A stretch of 64,000 nucleotides of DNA from Alicycliphilus denitrificans K601 (GCF_000204645.1 NC_015422.1:3427001-3491000); one strand, 5' to 3'; positions 1 to 8,788 are shown, counted from the stretch's first letter. Notes: a model not told the origin generated them from the sequence alone. A program made the numbers and translations.

Positions 1-1
1 A

Positions 2-574
2 CGGTTGATGGACGCGCTGGCGCTGCGGCGCAAGGAGTCGGTGATGTTCCGGCCCTTTGAGCACGTCATGCCATTCGAGCAGACCGGCCTGCCCCTCGAA
101 AGCCGCAAGGCGGATGAGTATGTATGGATCAAGGGCAAGGGCGGGCGCGTGCGCTGGGTGCCGCTGGAGACAGACGGTCAGCGCTCGGCGGTGGCGCTGG
201 CGCGTTCACTGGCCACAAGCCGTGATGCGCACATGGGCGATCCAGCCCTGAAACTCAAGCGCAATCTGCGCCGGCTCGACTACGCCCTGGAGAAGTTCGG
301 CATCACCAAGCGGCAGGCGGGTGTCACAGCCCACGGCCTGCGGCATGGCAATCTGAACAATCTGTATGAATCGCTTTCAGGTGCGCCATCGCCCGTGCGC
401 GGCGGCAGCGGTGTGGACGCGAATGCGGATCGGGCTGCGCGACTGGCCGTATCAGAGAGAGCTGGCCATGCCAGGCAAAGGGCCGCTGGAGCCTATTTGG
501 GCCCGGCATCGCCGAGGCAAAGCGCAGGCCGTCGGCAATCCGCCGATGGGCCGGAGGCTAACCCGCCCGCCTGA
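2..574 (+). CDS. Tyrosine site-specific recombinase (integrase), 5' end outside window
   Basis: The reading frame is open from the first bases, so only the C-terminal catalytic half (about 190 residues) is present. The tyrosine recombinase signature is complete: an arginine-glutamate motif (LRRKE) near the start, a lysine hairpin (KGKGGRVRWVPL), HGLRHG, a downstream histidine in AGHARQR and a tyrosine in AYLG. It should catalyse strand exchange between attachment sites and so probably integrates and excises the element. It converges on the H-NS-like gene with only 4 bp between stops. No attachment site could be identified without flanking sequence. The family assignment is firm; its role as the element's own integrase is inferred. 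Confidence 0.8.
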   Translation, partial: RLMDALALRRKESVMFRPFEHVMPFEQTGLPLESRKADEYVWIKGKGGRVRWVPLETDGQRSAVALARSLATSRDAHMGDPALKLKRNLRRLDYALEKFGITKRQAGVTAHGLRHGNLNNLYESLSGAPSPVRGGSGVDANADRAARLAVSERAGHARQRAAGAYLGPASPRQSAGRRQSADGPEANPPA

Positions 575-578
575 CGCT

Positions 579-932
579 TCAGGTGACGCGCAGGTCGGCT
601 TCGGTCTTGCCGCTGGCCAGGGCCTCGGTGAACCACTTGGGCTTGGGGCCGTAGCCCGACCATGTGTGGCCCGCGTCGTCCTTGTACTTGATGCGGCCTA
701 CGGCGCGCTGGGTCTTCGAGTCCTTGGCCTTCGCCACGTCGGTCCGGGCCGTGCGCTTGGCGGCATCCAGTCCCAGGTCGACGGCGGTGATGCCATAGTA
801 GGCAATGGCTTCCTTCATGCGGCCCACTACGCCTGCCTTCTCGTCTTCGCGGAGTTGATCCCGCTCCTTCTGCAATCTGGCGATCTCGGCGTCGAGTTCC
901 TGGGTCGTGCGGTGGGGAGATTTGCGAGCCAT
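579..932 (-). CDS. H-NS family nucleoid-associated protein
   Basis: A 117-residue protein with a charged coiled-coil N-terminus (ELDAEIARLQKERDQL) for dimerisation and a C-terminal AT-hook-like DNA-binding motif of beta-proteobacterial H-NS type (HTWSGYGPKPKWF). Such proteins bind AT-rich DNA and silence transcription; element-encoded copies often reduce the host cost of the element. It lies at the 3' end of the PRTRC gene row, 96 bp downstream of the last small gene, so it may have its own promoter. Start is the ATG at 932. Confidence 0.85.
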   Translation of the reverse strand: MARKSPHRTTQELDAEIARLQKERDQLREDEKAGVVGRMKEAIAYYGITAVDLGLDAAKRTARTDVAKAKDSKTQRAVGRIKYKDDAGHTWSGYGPKPKWFTEALASGKTEADLRVT

Positions 933-1028
933 GGCAGCCTTTGTGATTGGAGTTCGTTGGGGTGCGTGATCGTGCGAGGCGAGTCAAACACCCTGACCAC
1001 GAGCCAAGTCTATAGCAGGCCCTCGGAA

Positions 1029-1247
1029 TCAAGTCGCGGGCGACACGTCGAACGCCTCGTCCGGGTAGATCGCAGGGCCGCGTGGATCAACGGGGTCTTG
1101 CTGCGTTTCTTCTGCCTCGTCCTCGGACAACCCATATCGAGACAGCGCGGCGCACCGCGCCAGCGTCTCGGAAGACTCGGCCACCTGCCCGAGATGGACG
1201 GCATGCCCATTGCGCACCACGCGCACATTCCATCGCTTCATGGTCAT
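1029..1247 (-). CDS. Small conserved hypothetical protein following PRTRC ThiF
   Basis: A 72-residue protein of unknown function. The ATG at 1247 overlaps the ThiF stop as ATGA, with GGAG 8 nt upstream, which indicates translational coupling. The N-terminus is basic (MTMKRWNVRVVRNG) and the C-terminus acidic and proline-rich. No domain recognised. Position and coupling suggest it works with the PRTRC proteins, but nothing in the sequence shows how. Confidence 0.6.
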   Translation of the reverse strand: MTMKRWNVRVVRNGHAVHLGQVAESSETLARCAALSRYGLSEDEAEETQQDPVDPRGPAIYPDEAFDVSPAT

Positions 1248-2146
1248 GCCGCGCACTCCTCGGCGACGGATTCCAGTTCCGGCTCCTGGCGCTCGGCATC
1301 CTCGTGGCTGAAACCGAAGCGCGCCCAGGTGCGTCGATCAACCTCGATGGGGCCGCTGCGTTTGGATTCCAGATTGATGACGACACCGTGCGCGGACAGC
1401 CGCCCTTTGGAGAACAACTCATAGAGCAGTTGCGCGGCGTAGCGCACCGCCACGTCGTTGACGAACAGCCCCTGGGAGGCTAGCGACATGCGGACCGAGC
1501 AGGATGGCTGGTTGTCTTCCGGCGCTGCCGCGTCGAGCAGTTCGGGGAAAAGCTCCGTCACGCAGGGCAGGCGCGGGCCTTGCCCCTGCCGCGATGCCGC
1601 GCTGCTCTGTGGTTCGCCCAAGACCACCTGCGCGGTGGACTCGGTGTTGCCCAGGTCGAGCCAGTAGCCGTAGTGGTGGGCGTCACGCCAAGCGAGTTGG
1701 TGCAGCGTCTGCCGCGCCGAGCGGCTGTCCACGCAACTGACCAGCAGATCGGCGCTGGCCGCGTACCGTTGACCGAGTACGAATTCTTCGTAACGCATGG
1801 GATGGGCCTCCCAATCCAGCCCATAGAACTGGTTCAGGCGATGGATGGTCACCAGCGCCTTGTGCCTGCCGATGTCGGCGGCGCTGTAGAGTTGCCGCCC
1901 CACATTGGCCTCGCTGACGCGATCCGCGTCGAATGCCTTGACGTGCAGGCCCAGCGGATGACCCAGGGCGCGCATCGCAATGTCCAGCCGGGCAAGGCAG
2001 GCGGCCATCTGCGCGCCATTACCGCCCACACCCACCAGATGCACCGCCACGCGGCGCTCCAGCAGCTTCGGATGAATCAGGTGTTCCACCAGTGCCTCCA
2101 ATCGAATGTCCTGCACCCAGTCTCTCGCTGAATGAGTGGCCTTCAA
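1244..2146 (-). CDS. PRTRC system ThiF-family (E1-like) adenylating protein
   Basis: About 300 residues with the E1/ThiF/MoeB nucleotide-binding fold: GVGGNG at residues 39-44, FDADRV at 72-77 and NVGRQ at 81-85, the usual D-x-D...N-x-x-R-Q pattern. E1-like enzymes adenylate the C-terminus of a ubiquitin-like or sulfur-carrier protein using ATP. No ThiS or MoaD gene is nearby, so the likely substrate is PRTRC protein C. The start is uncertain: the TTG at 2146 overlaps the upstream stop as TTGA but has a weak ribosome-binding site, and a GTG at 2116 is an alternative. Family assignment is strong; substrate is inference. Confidence 0.85.
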   Translation of the reverse strand: MKATHSARDWVQDIRLEALVEHLIHPKLLERRVAVHLVGVGGNGAQMAACLARLDIAMRALGHPLGLHVKAFDADRVSEANVGRQLYSAADIGRHKALVTIHRLNQFYGLDWEAHPMRYEEFVLGQRYAASADLLVSCVDSRSARQTLHQLAWRDAHHYGYWLDLGNTESTAQVVLGEPQSSAASRQGQGPRLPCVTELFPELLDAAAPEDNQPSCSVRMSLASQGLFVNDVAVRYAAQLLYELFSKGRLSAHGVVINLESKRSGPIEVDRRTWARFGFSHEDAERQEPELESVAEECAA

Positions 2147-2859
2147 CCCGGCAGGTGACGCTCGCGCCAGCGCCACAGCACGCGCCGCATCCAGCCTTCG
2201 CTGCGCTGTGCCGCAGCGCCCTGCTCCGGCCATTCGCCTTGCGACTCTCGCCACGGATGCCGGTCGAGCGGCTGGTACAGGCCATTGATCACCAGCCGGA
2301 AACAGGCCGAGGGCCGTGGCCGGTCGAGCAGGCCGAAGACCCCCGCCACCTTGATGCCCTGGTCGTCGCGGTCGTCCGCGCCCGACCAGAAGGCCGGTGC
2401 CCGGCCATGCGTGTGCAGGTCCACCGCGACCGTCTCGTCGTCGGCCATGGCGGGACGCCGATAGTGGATATGGACAGGCGAGGTCTGCTCGGGCTCGCAC
2501 ATCGCCAGCCGAAGCTGCCCGGTGCGGCGCGAATAGATCAGCACCCCGGCGGCTTCATTGGGCAGATGCTCCCGGCCCGCCGCCACGAACGCTTCGATCA
2601 AACGGATAGGCAGCACGCCAAAGCTGAAGCACAGGTGCTCCGCGACTTCACCGTAGGGCAAGCGCATGGACGGTGAGCCGTGGCCCAGGGCCACGATGCT
2701 GTCGAGCCAGTCGAGCCGGGTCTGCACGAACCATCCGTTGCGCGCCACGATGATGCGCTGGCCGTTGCCCATGTCCGGCAGCGCGCCGAAGCGCGGCGCG
2801 GCGATCACCGGGCATGCGGCGAGCAGGGCTTGGTCTCTCGGGTCCATCGTGCTCATCAT
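2143..2859 (-). CDS. PRTRC system protein A, JAMM/MPN metallopeptidase domain
   Basis: A 238-residue protein. The C-terminal half carries a canonical JAMM zinc-peptidase signature: a glutamate in PNEAAGVLIY and the spacing-perfect HTHGRAPAFWSGAD (H-x-H-x7-S-x2-D). JAMM enzymes cleave isopeptide bonds or peptide bonds after a ubiquitin-like glycine, so this is the expected deconjugating or maturing enzyme of the cassette. Its ATG overlaps the protein B stop (ATGA), with GAGG upstream; two further in-frame ATGs lie within 12 bp. It is followed by ThiF with overlap. All catalytic ligands are present, so activity is plausible. Confidence 0.88.
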   Translation of the reverse strand: MMSTMDPRDQALLAACPVIAAPRFGALPDMGNGQRIIVARNGWFVQTRLDWLDSIVALGHGSPSMRLPYGEVAEHLCFSFGVLPIRLIEAFVAAGREHLPNEAAGVLIYSRRTGQLRLAMCEPEQTSPVHIHYRRPAMADDETVAVDLHTHGRAPAFWSGADDRDDQGIKVAGVFGLLDRPRPSACFRLVINGLYQPLDRHPWRESQGEWPEQGAAAQRSEGWMRRVLWRWRERHLPG

Positions 2860-3596
2860 GTGGCCTCTGGTTCGCCCAGCAGTTGGCCCAGCGTGGTCTT
2901 GGCATCGACCAGCACCCGCTCGGGGAAGCGCGTGAAGGCTCCATCGAGCATGTCGCGCCAGAAGGCGTAGGCCCCGCCCCGGTAGCGCAGCAGCTTGCCC
3001 GCCACGTTGGGGTGCGTGAAGTAGGAACGCAGGAAGGCGTCGTTCCAGGCGCTGATCTTTTCCACGGTCGTTCCATTGGGCACCGGCACATTGCCCTGGC
3101 AGATGTGGCCCTGGCCATCGACGTTGAAGTACGGGGCCTGGAACAGCGGCGTCTGCGGCGTCGGACGGTGATGGCCCTTCACGGCCCATACCCTCCAGTC
3201 ATTGTTGGCGGCGGCGAAAATCAGTCCCGGCTGCGGCACCGTCTCGCCGCGCTCGCGCCCGCCAAACGCTTCGGCCTGCTCCGCACCCACCCTGAACGCC
3301 ACATGCCTGCGTGCCGGTGGCACCCACCACACCAGCAGGTCGCCGTGGAGATACAGCACCGTCTCGGGAAGGAATCCGCCGTGGGCCGCGCGCTGGAGCA
3401 AGGCCCCGGCCAACTCCCGCGCCGCCTGGGCGGTCATCGCCCGGCCCGCACCGATCACAGGTGCGCCATCCACGGTCGTGACCTCATGCACTGTCGCCAG
3501 TGCGCTGCCCGAGCGCCCGTGATACAGCAGCACCGCCTGATCCAGCTCCAGCACGTTGTCCGTGGGCGTCTGAATGGAAAACTCCGCCTCGTTCAT
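2856..3596 (-). CDS. PRTRC system protein B, E2-like domain
   Basis: A 246-residue protein. Start is the ATG at 3596, with a perfect AGGAGG 8 nt upstream; a GTG nine bases earlier sits inside that ribosome-binding site and is rejected. Residues 155-197 (PYFNVDGQGHICQGN followed by THPNV) resemble the flap and active-site cysteine region of E2/UBC-fold proteins, with C166 as candidate thioester cysteine. Computational surveys of bacterial ubiquitin-like operons have, as I recall, placed this family among E2-like proteins. A short AT-rich palindrome (CTATATATAG) lies just upstream, next to the protein F stop. Confidence 0.82.
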   Translation of the reverse strand: MNEAEFSIQTPTDNVLELDQAVLLYHGRSGSALATVHEVTTVDGAPVIGAGRAMTAQAARELAGALLQRAAHGGFLPETVLYLHGDLLVWWVPPARRHVAFRVGAEQAEAFGGRERGETVPQPGLIFAAANNDWRVWAVKGHHRPTPQTPLFQAPYFNVDGQGHICQGNVPVPNGTTVEKISAWNDAFLRSYFTHPNVAGKLLRYRGGAYAFWRDMLDGAFTRFPERVLVDAKTTLGQLLGEPEAT

Positions 3597-3624
3597 GGGA
3601 ACCACCTCCTATCTATATATAGAG

Positions 3625-4683
3625 TCAGTGTCCGTGGCACAGGGCATGGATCAAGCGGTCGATCAGCGCGATGGCCTCGAAGCGCTGGCCCATGCGCAGG
3701 AACCACGCTTGCAACGCGCCGGGGTCGTCCAGCGGGATGAGCACCTCGCCCATGCGGTCGCAGTAGTCGGACTGGTGCGCCAGATTGAGCAGGTCGTCGT
3801 AGATGCGGGTGGTGACGTCGCCCTCATCCCAGGACAGCACCGCGCCGAAGCCGATGTACTCGCCCTCGGTGTCGGGATGGAAATCGTCGGTGAGCTTCAG
3901 GCGCGACAGCGCCAGCGCATCGGCGGCAATCTGGCGCTGGTGGGGGTCGGTCAGCGTCCTGGCGGCGCGGCGCAGGCTGCATGGGTGCCATGCCGGGGTG
4001 CGCTTGTGCCCGCCCTCGCTTTTGTCGGGCCGCACCAGCCAGCAGCGCGCCCACTCGGGAAAGGCATCGTCCAGCATCCTGCGCGTGACCATTTCCTCGC
4101 GCATGGCTTCGCGGTCGGCGCTGTCACCGCTGCTGCTGTCCTCGCACATCATGTCCAGCGCCGCCTCCTCATCCATTTCCCCCTGCCAGTACACATAGGA
4201 CGCCACGTCATCGGCAATATCCGGTGTGAACAGGGGGTACACGTAGCGGCCCTGCTGGCGCAGCACCTGCAGCACCGTGGCCCCCAGGTGCGGCATGGCT
4301 TTGTTCAACGCCTCTAGGCTGCGGCCCACCGGCCACTCGGCCTCGCGGTATTCGCACCAGTACACGTCCAACTGGGCATAGGGGGCTGGCGGACCGCTGC
4401 GCATGTGCTCGTCGAGCACGTTGATGGCGAAGCGCGGCTCCAGGCAGTGCAGCGGGCCGATCTGGCGCTTGATCCAGGCGTCGATGGCGCGCTGGCAGGC
4501 TTTCAGTGGGTCGGCCTCGCCATCCGGTAGGTCGTCTTCCCGTACCGCGCCCGATGCGATCAGGAAGCGGCACAGCGCCGCGTTCGCACTGGCCTGGGAT
4601 GTGGACGCAACCGCCAGCGGAATGCCGGGTTGCAAGCTGGGCAGCGCCAGCATGGGAGCGGCAGGCATGACCGTGGCCCTCAC
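3625..4683 (-). CDS. PRTRC system protein F
   Basis: A 352-residue protein that matches PRTRC protein F by content and place in the cassette. No enzymatic motif is visible. It is acidic in the middle, tryptophan-rich, and has cysteines near positions 38 and 79. The GTG at 4683 overlaps the protein C stop (GTGA), implying coupled translation; in-frame ATGs at 4668 and 4653 are alternatives. Biochemical function is unknown. Confidence 0.78.
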   Translation of the reverse strand: MRATVMPAAPMLALPSLQPGIPLAVASTSQASANAALCRFLIASGAVREDDLPDGEADPLKACQRAIDAWIKRQIGPLHCLEPRFAINVLDEHMRSGPPAPYAQLDVYWCEYREAEWPVGRSLEALNKAMPHLGATVLQVLRQQGRYVYPLFTPDIADDVASYVYWQGEMDEEAALDMMCEDSSSGDSADREAMREEMVTRRMLDDAFPEWARCWLVRPDKSEGGHKRTPAWHPCSLRRAARTLTDPHQRQIAADALALSRLKLTDDFHPDTEGEYIGFGAVLSWDEGDVTTRIYDDLLNLAHQSDYCDRMGEVLIPLDDPGALQAWFLRMGQRFEAIALIDRLIHALCHGH

Positions 4684-5123
4684 GGCAGCGGGGTGAGCAT
4701 TTCGCTGGTGACGCTGGCGCGCGGGGCTGCGCCTTCGTGCCGGTGCTGCTCCAGGGTCTGGCGGGCAAAGCGGCTCCAGGCCGCCGAGCGATTCACCACG
4801 GCGCGCTGCGATACGGCGCGGGACAGCTTGGCCGTCGCGCTGGCCGCGCCAATCTGTCGGGGCTGAACGCAGGCCAGCAGCGCCGCAAGTCGAGGGCCGG
4901 GTTGCCCGGACGCGCCCGCGCCCTTGGTGCCCACGGCCTTGCGGAACGTGAAGTCCTGCCGCCCGTTGGCGACCGGACTGGCCTCGGCCTCAGCGCTGAC
5001 CAGTTCGGGGTATTGGGCGCTGTAGAGGTCGCGCACTTCGCGGGGCGAGAGGCCGGGCACGTCCGGCAGCAGGATGCCGTTGTAGGTGAAGGTGCGGACG
5101 ATGGGGGTGACTTCTATGGCCAT
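4680..5123 (-). CDS. PRTRC system protein C (ubiquitin-like) with long C-terminal extension
   Basis: 147 residues. The first ~68 form the conserved core (MAIEVTPIVRTFTYNG to AVGTKG at 63-68), which fits a small beta-grasp-like fold ending in glycine. About 80 Ala/Arg/Gln-rich residues follow without recognisable domain. Given E1-like, E2-like and JAMM neighbours, this is the best candidate for the conjugated protein, which would need trimming after the GTKG glycine; that is inference. An upstream TTG would add a Pro/Ala-rich leader and is not favoured. The stop overlaps the GTG of protein F. Confidence 0.78.
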   Translation of the reverse strand: MAIEVTPIVRTFTYNGILLPDVPGLSPREVRDLYSAQYPELVSAEAEASPVANGRQDFTFRKAVGTKGAGASGQPGPRLAALLACVQPRQIGAASATAKLSRAVSQRAVVNRSAAWSRFARQTLEQHRHEGAAPRASVTSEMLTPLP

Positions 5124-5219
5124 GGGTTGGACTCCTTGGGGGATGAACGCGGCAACCGCCGTGGTTGCCATGTGTTCAGTCTCTCGCCGTCGTTGCCCGC
5201 ATCAAGGGTGCCCGCCGAC

Positions 5220-5702
5220 TCACCCGAACAGGTCGAAGGAGTCGCTGCCAGTGGCCGTGGCTGGCACCGCGCCCGCCGCAGGGGCCTGCGAGGCATCGCC
5301 TTCCTCCTCGTCATCCGCCGCACTGTCCGAGGCGGATACCGCCGGGGCTGTCACGGGCTTGGCCGGTACGGACTTGGAGGCACCCGCCTTTACGGTGGCA
5401 TCGCTGGCCTTCTTGACCGATGCCGCCTTCGCGGCCTCGATCACTTCCTTCGTGGCCTCGGCCTGCTGCGCAAGGCTCTGGCGCACCTCGCGGTAGCCGC
5501 GCAGGGCTTCGATGAAACCCGCGTCAAACTCCTGCGGCGTGGCCGTGAGGCTCAGGGGCTGCGTCAGCCCAGGCTCGCCCGCGTCCTGCCGGGGCTTGGG
5601 GATCACGTTGACCGTCAGGCGGCCGGATTTCTCGTCGGCGCTCACGGTCATCGTCAGCGTGGCGCTGCAAGCCAGCGCGAACAGTTCTTCGAACATCGTC
5701 AT
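5220..5702 (-). CDS. PRTRC system protein E
   Basis: 160 residues. The N-terminal 60 match protein E (MFEELFALACSATL, then a beta-rich stretch with NVIPKPRQ). The remainder is a helical Gln/Glu-rich section and a long low-complexity Ala/Ser/Pro/Lys tail ending in an acidic run and SFDLFG, a short hydrophobic terminus of the kind that docks onto a partner. The ATG at 5702 has AAGGAG 6 nt upstream; the next ATG (5696) is equally possible. Second gene of the cassette after parB. Function unknown. Confidence 0.75.
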   Translation of the reverse strand: MTMFEELFALACSATLTMTVSADEKSGRLTVNVIPKPRQDAGEPGLTQPLSLTATPQEFDAGFIEALRGYREVRQSLAQQAEATKEVIEAAKAASVKKASDATVKAGASKSVPAKPVTAPAVSASDSAADDEEEGDASQAPAAGAVPATATGSDSFDLFG

Positions 5703-5811
5703 TTGAAGCTCCTTGGTGGAATGGGGGACATGGCCCCATGCGGGGCCGTCCAGACCATGCTAGAACCCGGCTCCCTGGTGTCCAGTGGGTGTCAAGGGGC
5801 CGGTTGGCGCG

Positions 5812-7575
5812 TCAGGCCAGCGCAGGCTCGGGCTGCAATTCCGGTGTGGCCTCAGCGCTCTCGGCCTCATCCGCTCCATCGGCCAGGATCGGCTGGCGCG
5901 GGTAGCGCATCACGGCGGGCACCGCACCTTGGTAGGCGAAGCCCGGCACCTTGAGCAGCGCCGTGATGAAGTCGGGCTTCTTGCCAGCGCGTGCCGCCTT
6001 GAAGCCCGAGCCCATCGCCTTCTTGAGCCCGACTTCTGCGGCAAGGCTCTCCAGTTCGCTCATCGTGAACAGGTCGAGGAACTCCTTGTTCCACTGGAAA
6101 TACCGCCCTTCATCCACCTGGGCATAGTTCAACAGCAGTTCGAGGTCGGTCACAGTGACGCCGAACGCCGCCGAAGCGGTGGCGGCTTGCAGCAGCCGCT
6201 CCAGTTGGGCCTCGGGCGCGGCAGCGGCCCGTTGCAATCCGCCACGCACGCCGAACCCCGCGCCTGCGGCTTGACCCGCGAGCCGGTCGAAGGCGTTGCG
6301 GAACTGCGCCTCCCGCAGATCGGCCCCGCGACCGGCCAGCGCCAGCGCGATCAGCACCCGCTGGCTGCACTGCGGCTGCGCCATCAAGGCCTTGGCCAGC
6401 CATTTGCGCCACTCCATGACACGGTAGCTGACGACACGCTGCGGCGTCTGGTTCGTGGGCGCGGCGGGCTTGGGCTTCTTGCCGGTGGGCTTGGCTGCGC
6501 CCGCCTTCACCGCGCCCTTGCCCTGCGCTTCGTCCAGCGCCGCCTGGGCATCGCGCTGCGCCTTGCGCCACAGGGCGACCTTCTGGCTGTTGCAGGCGGC
6601 GTCGAAGCACAGCGAGCGCGTGACCTCGCCATAGCTGCCCGGCATCGCGGATACCGCGCAGCCGAAGGACTGGCATCCCTGGCAGGACGTGTACTGCGGC
6701 GCGCCAACGCCCAGGTCGCCCTCGGCGGTCACGGGCACCGGCGCAAAGCCATCGCCGGTTTTGACGATGCGGATGACCGGGTATTCGTCGCGCAGCGCAT
6801 TGGCTCGGGATTCGATGGCCTGCTGGGTCAGTTCCTCGAAGTGGCTCGGGTGCTGGCAGTAGCCCTCGCCCAGGGATTCCGCGAACAGGCCCGACTGCCG
6901 CGCCGAGTTGTGCGGACAGCCGCCGCATTGCGCGGTGTCGAAGATCGCGTCGGCCAGCCGCCGCGCATAACGGCCCAGTTGCGCCTTGAGCACGGCCACC
7001 GGCACTTTCTGCGCCACGATGCCGTTGAGCACACTGTCCTGCTTGTCCGGGGGAATGCCCGCGAGCAGTTCGGCGTGGCCGAGCTGGATGGTGCGGGTGG
7101 TGAGCGCCTTGAGCACGGCGGGCGTGCAGGCCAGCAGCGCCAGCCGCCGCTCCAGCACATCGAGCGACCAGCCCATGAGGCGGGCGGCTTCCTCCTTGTC
7201 GCCGCGCTGGCGCAGGAGCTGGCGCTGTGCGGCGTGGGCTTCCTCTGCGGGCGACATCGCGGCGCGGTGGTAGTTCTCGATCACCGACATGGCCTCGGCC
7301 GTCTCGTCGTTCGCGTCCTTGATGACCACCGGCATGTCGTAGCCGTCGCCGAAGACGTTCTTCGCGGCGCGCCAGCGGCGTTCACCGGCGATGATTTCGT
7401 AGAGGTCGGTGCCCGGAACGGGGCGCACGACGATGGGCTCGAGCACACCGACGGCGCGGATGCCCTCCTCCAGTTCGGCCATCTCGGCGGGGTCGAAGTA
7501 TTCGCGGGGGTTCTTGCCCTGGACGATCTTGCGGATCGGCAAGGTGGGCTGGCTCGGCTGGGTGGGGTCGGTCAC
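5812..7575 (-). CDS. PRTRC system ParB-family protein
   Basis: 587 residues. The N-terminal ParB/Srx domain includes ERRWRAA around residue 65, the conserved nucleotide-binding box of ParB proteins, followed by a helix-turn-helix region (LMGWSLDVLERRL). The middle is cysteine-rich (CGGCPHN, CQGCQSFGC, CFDAACN), suggesting a metal site not found in chromosomal ParB. The GTG at 7575 is preferred because AGGAG lies 5 nt before it; the ATG at 7593 has none. No ParA is encoded in the window, so partition in the usual sense is unproven; replication or gene control are alternatives. Probably first of the PRTRC operon proper. Confidence 0.87.
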   Translation of the reverse strand: MTDPTQPSQPTLPIRKIVQGKNPREYFDPAEMAELEEGIRAVGVLEPIVVRPVPGTDLYEIIAGERRWRAAKNVFGDGYDMPVVIKDANDETAEAMSVIENYHRAAMSPAEEAHAAQRQLLRQRGDKEEAARLMGWSLDVLERRLALLACTPAVLKALTTRTIQLGHAELLAGIPPDKQDSVLNGIVAQKVPVAVLKAQLGRYARRLADAIFDTAQCGGCPHNSARQSGLFAESLGEGYCQHPSHFEELTQQAIESRANALRDEYPVIRIVKTGDGFAPVPVTAEGDLGVGAPQYTSCQGCQSFGCAVSAMPGSYGEVTRSLCFDAACNSQKVALWRKAQRDAQAALDEAQGKGAVKAGAAKPTGKKPKPAAPTNQTPQRVVSYRVMEWRKWLAKALMAQPQCSQRVLIALALAGRGADLREAQFRNAFDRLAGQAAGAGFGVRGGLQRAAAAPEAQLERLLQAATASAAFGVTVTDLELLLNYAQVDEGRYFQWNKEFLDLFTMSELESLAAEVGLKKAMGSGFKAARAGKKPDFITALLKVPGFAYQGAVPAVMRYPRQPILADGADEAESAEATPELQPEPALA

Positions 7576-7659
7576 GGTGTCTCCTGTCTGCATCGGGTGG
7601 GGATGCAGTCATGCTCTCGCTGCTCGCCCCTCCTTCAAGGGGCTGCGGCGCTCTCCCCA

Positions 7660-8160
7660 TCAGGCAGAAGCCCGGACGAAGGCTTCCCAGGCGTGCAGCG
7701 CCAGCAATTGCTCGGCCCGCGCCGCCGCTTCGCGTGAGCCGAAGGTCACATCGCCGGGCGCATTCAACGCCTGCCTGCGGTCGTCGCAAACGATGCGCCA
7801 CTTTCGGTCGGGATAGTTGTTGCTGACGCAACCACAGGCACCGCTCGGATAGCGAACGCCACCCACGTACCAGCCGCCGTGCCGCCAACGCGAGTAGTGC
7901 AATGGCGCGGAGGGATCCAGAAGCCGCAGCACCTGCTCGAATGCCTCAGTGGCCGTGCAATGGCTTTGCGCTTGGATCGCAATGGCCATGCCTTCGAACA
8001 CGTCATCCGCACATGGCAAGCTGCTGGCCGCTTCGCGCAGCGCCCGCTCGACGATGGCATCGATGTAGAGGTTGTCGATGGGGCGGTCTTTCTCGACGTG
8101 GCGCTTGCAGGCATCACGCACGGCCAGCGCCGCCGCCATGGCATTGAGTTTGATCGTCAT
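7660..8160 (-). CDS. Conserved hypothetical protein upstream of PRTRC parB
   Basis: 166 residues with ATG at 8160 and AAGGAG 9 nt upstream. The N-terminus is helical (MTIKLNAMAAALAV). The centre has a cysteine-containing stretch (SGACGCVSNNYPDRKW) followed by a basic segment that could contact nucleic acid. No family recognised. It precedes parB on the same strand with an 84-bp gap and may be the first gene of the PRTRC transcript. Confidence 0.65.
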   Translation of the reverse strand: MTIKLNAMAAALAVRDACKRHVEKDRPIDNLYIDAIVERALREAASSLPCADDVFEGMAIAIQAQSHCTATEAFEQVLRLLDPSAPLHYSRWRHGGWYVGGVRYPSGACGCVSNNYPDRKWRIVCDDRRQALNAPGDVTFGSREAAARAEQLLALHAWEAFVRASA

Positions 8161-8383
8161 CCGCTGGCTCCTTCTGAATGGCTCGCGGCTGGGCCGCACA
8201 GGGAATGGAGTCATCGTCCTGTGAAGCCAGCCGGCTTCAACGCCCCTCATGGCCAGACGGTCAACCAATGCCCGTCGATCAGGTGGCGCGCAATGCCCAA
8301 CCGATAAAATGGACCACTGCGCGACGCACCCAAATACCGTGGCGCAATCCTTTCTTCAACCACAACGAACGAGACCGAGAACC

Positions 8384-8788
8384 ATGGCAACTGCGAAGAA
8401 AACCACCAAGCCGGCACCTGCAGCGAAATCCATCAAGCCAGCGCCCGCCGCCAAGGCACCCGCTGCCACCGTCAAGCCCGTCAAGGAAACGCTCACGAAG
8501 TCGGCCCTGGTCGCCCACCTTGCCGAACAATCGAGCGTCGAGCCCAAGGCGGTGAAGGCCGTGCTGGCCGCGCTCGAATCCGCCGTCCTCGGCTCGGTTC
8601 ACAAGAAGGGTGCTGGCGCTTTCGTCCTGCCCGGCCTGCTCAAGATCGACGTGCAGAAGGTGCCGGCCAAGCCCAAGCGCAAGGGCATCAACCCGTTCAC
8701 CAAAGAGGAGCAGGTTTTCGCGGCAAAGCCGGCCACCGTGCGCATCAAGGCCCGCGCGCTGAAGAAGCTCAAGGACGCTGCTCTGTAA
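8384..8788 (+). CDS. HU-like DNA-binding protein with Lys/Pro/Ala-rich N-terminal tail
   Basis: 134 residues. After a ~35-residue histone-H1-like tail (repeats of KPAPAAK) comes an HU/IHF-type domain: helical TKSALVAHLAEQ, then the beta-arm region KKGINPFTKEEQVFAAKPATVRIKA split across residues ~105-130. HU bends and compacts DNA without sequence specificity; the basic tail should raise affinity. Divergent from the PRTRC row. A -10-like TAAAAT lies at about 8304-8309. Start ATG at 8384. Confidence 0.85.
   Translation: MATAKKTTKPAPAAKSIKPAPAAKAPAATVKPVKETLTKSALVAHLAEQSSVEPKAVKAVLAALESAVLGSVHKKGAGAFVLPGLLKIDVQKVPAKPKRKGINPFTKEEQVFAAKPATVRIKARALKKLKDAAL

Noticed and set aside
5785..7737. Open frame of ~650 codons on the plus strand
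   Set aside because: Antisense to PRTRC parB with shadow-like composition; the parB frame has clear domain motifs.
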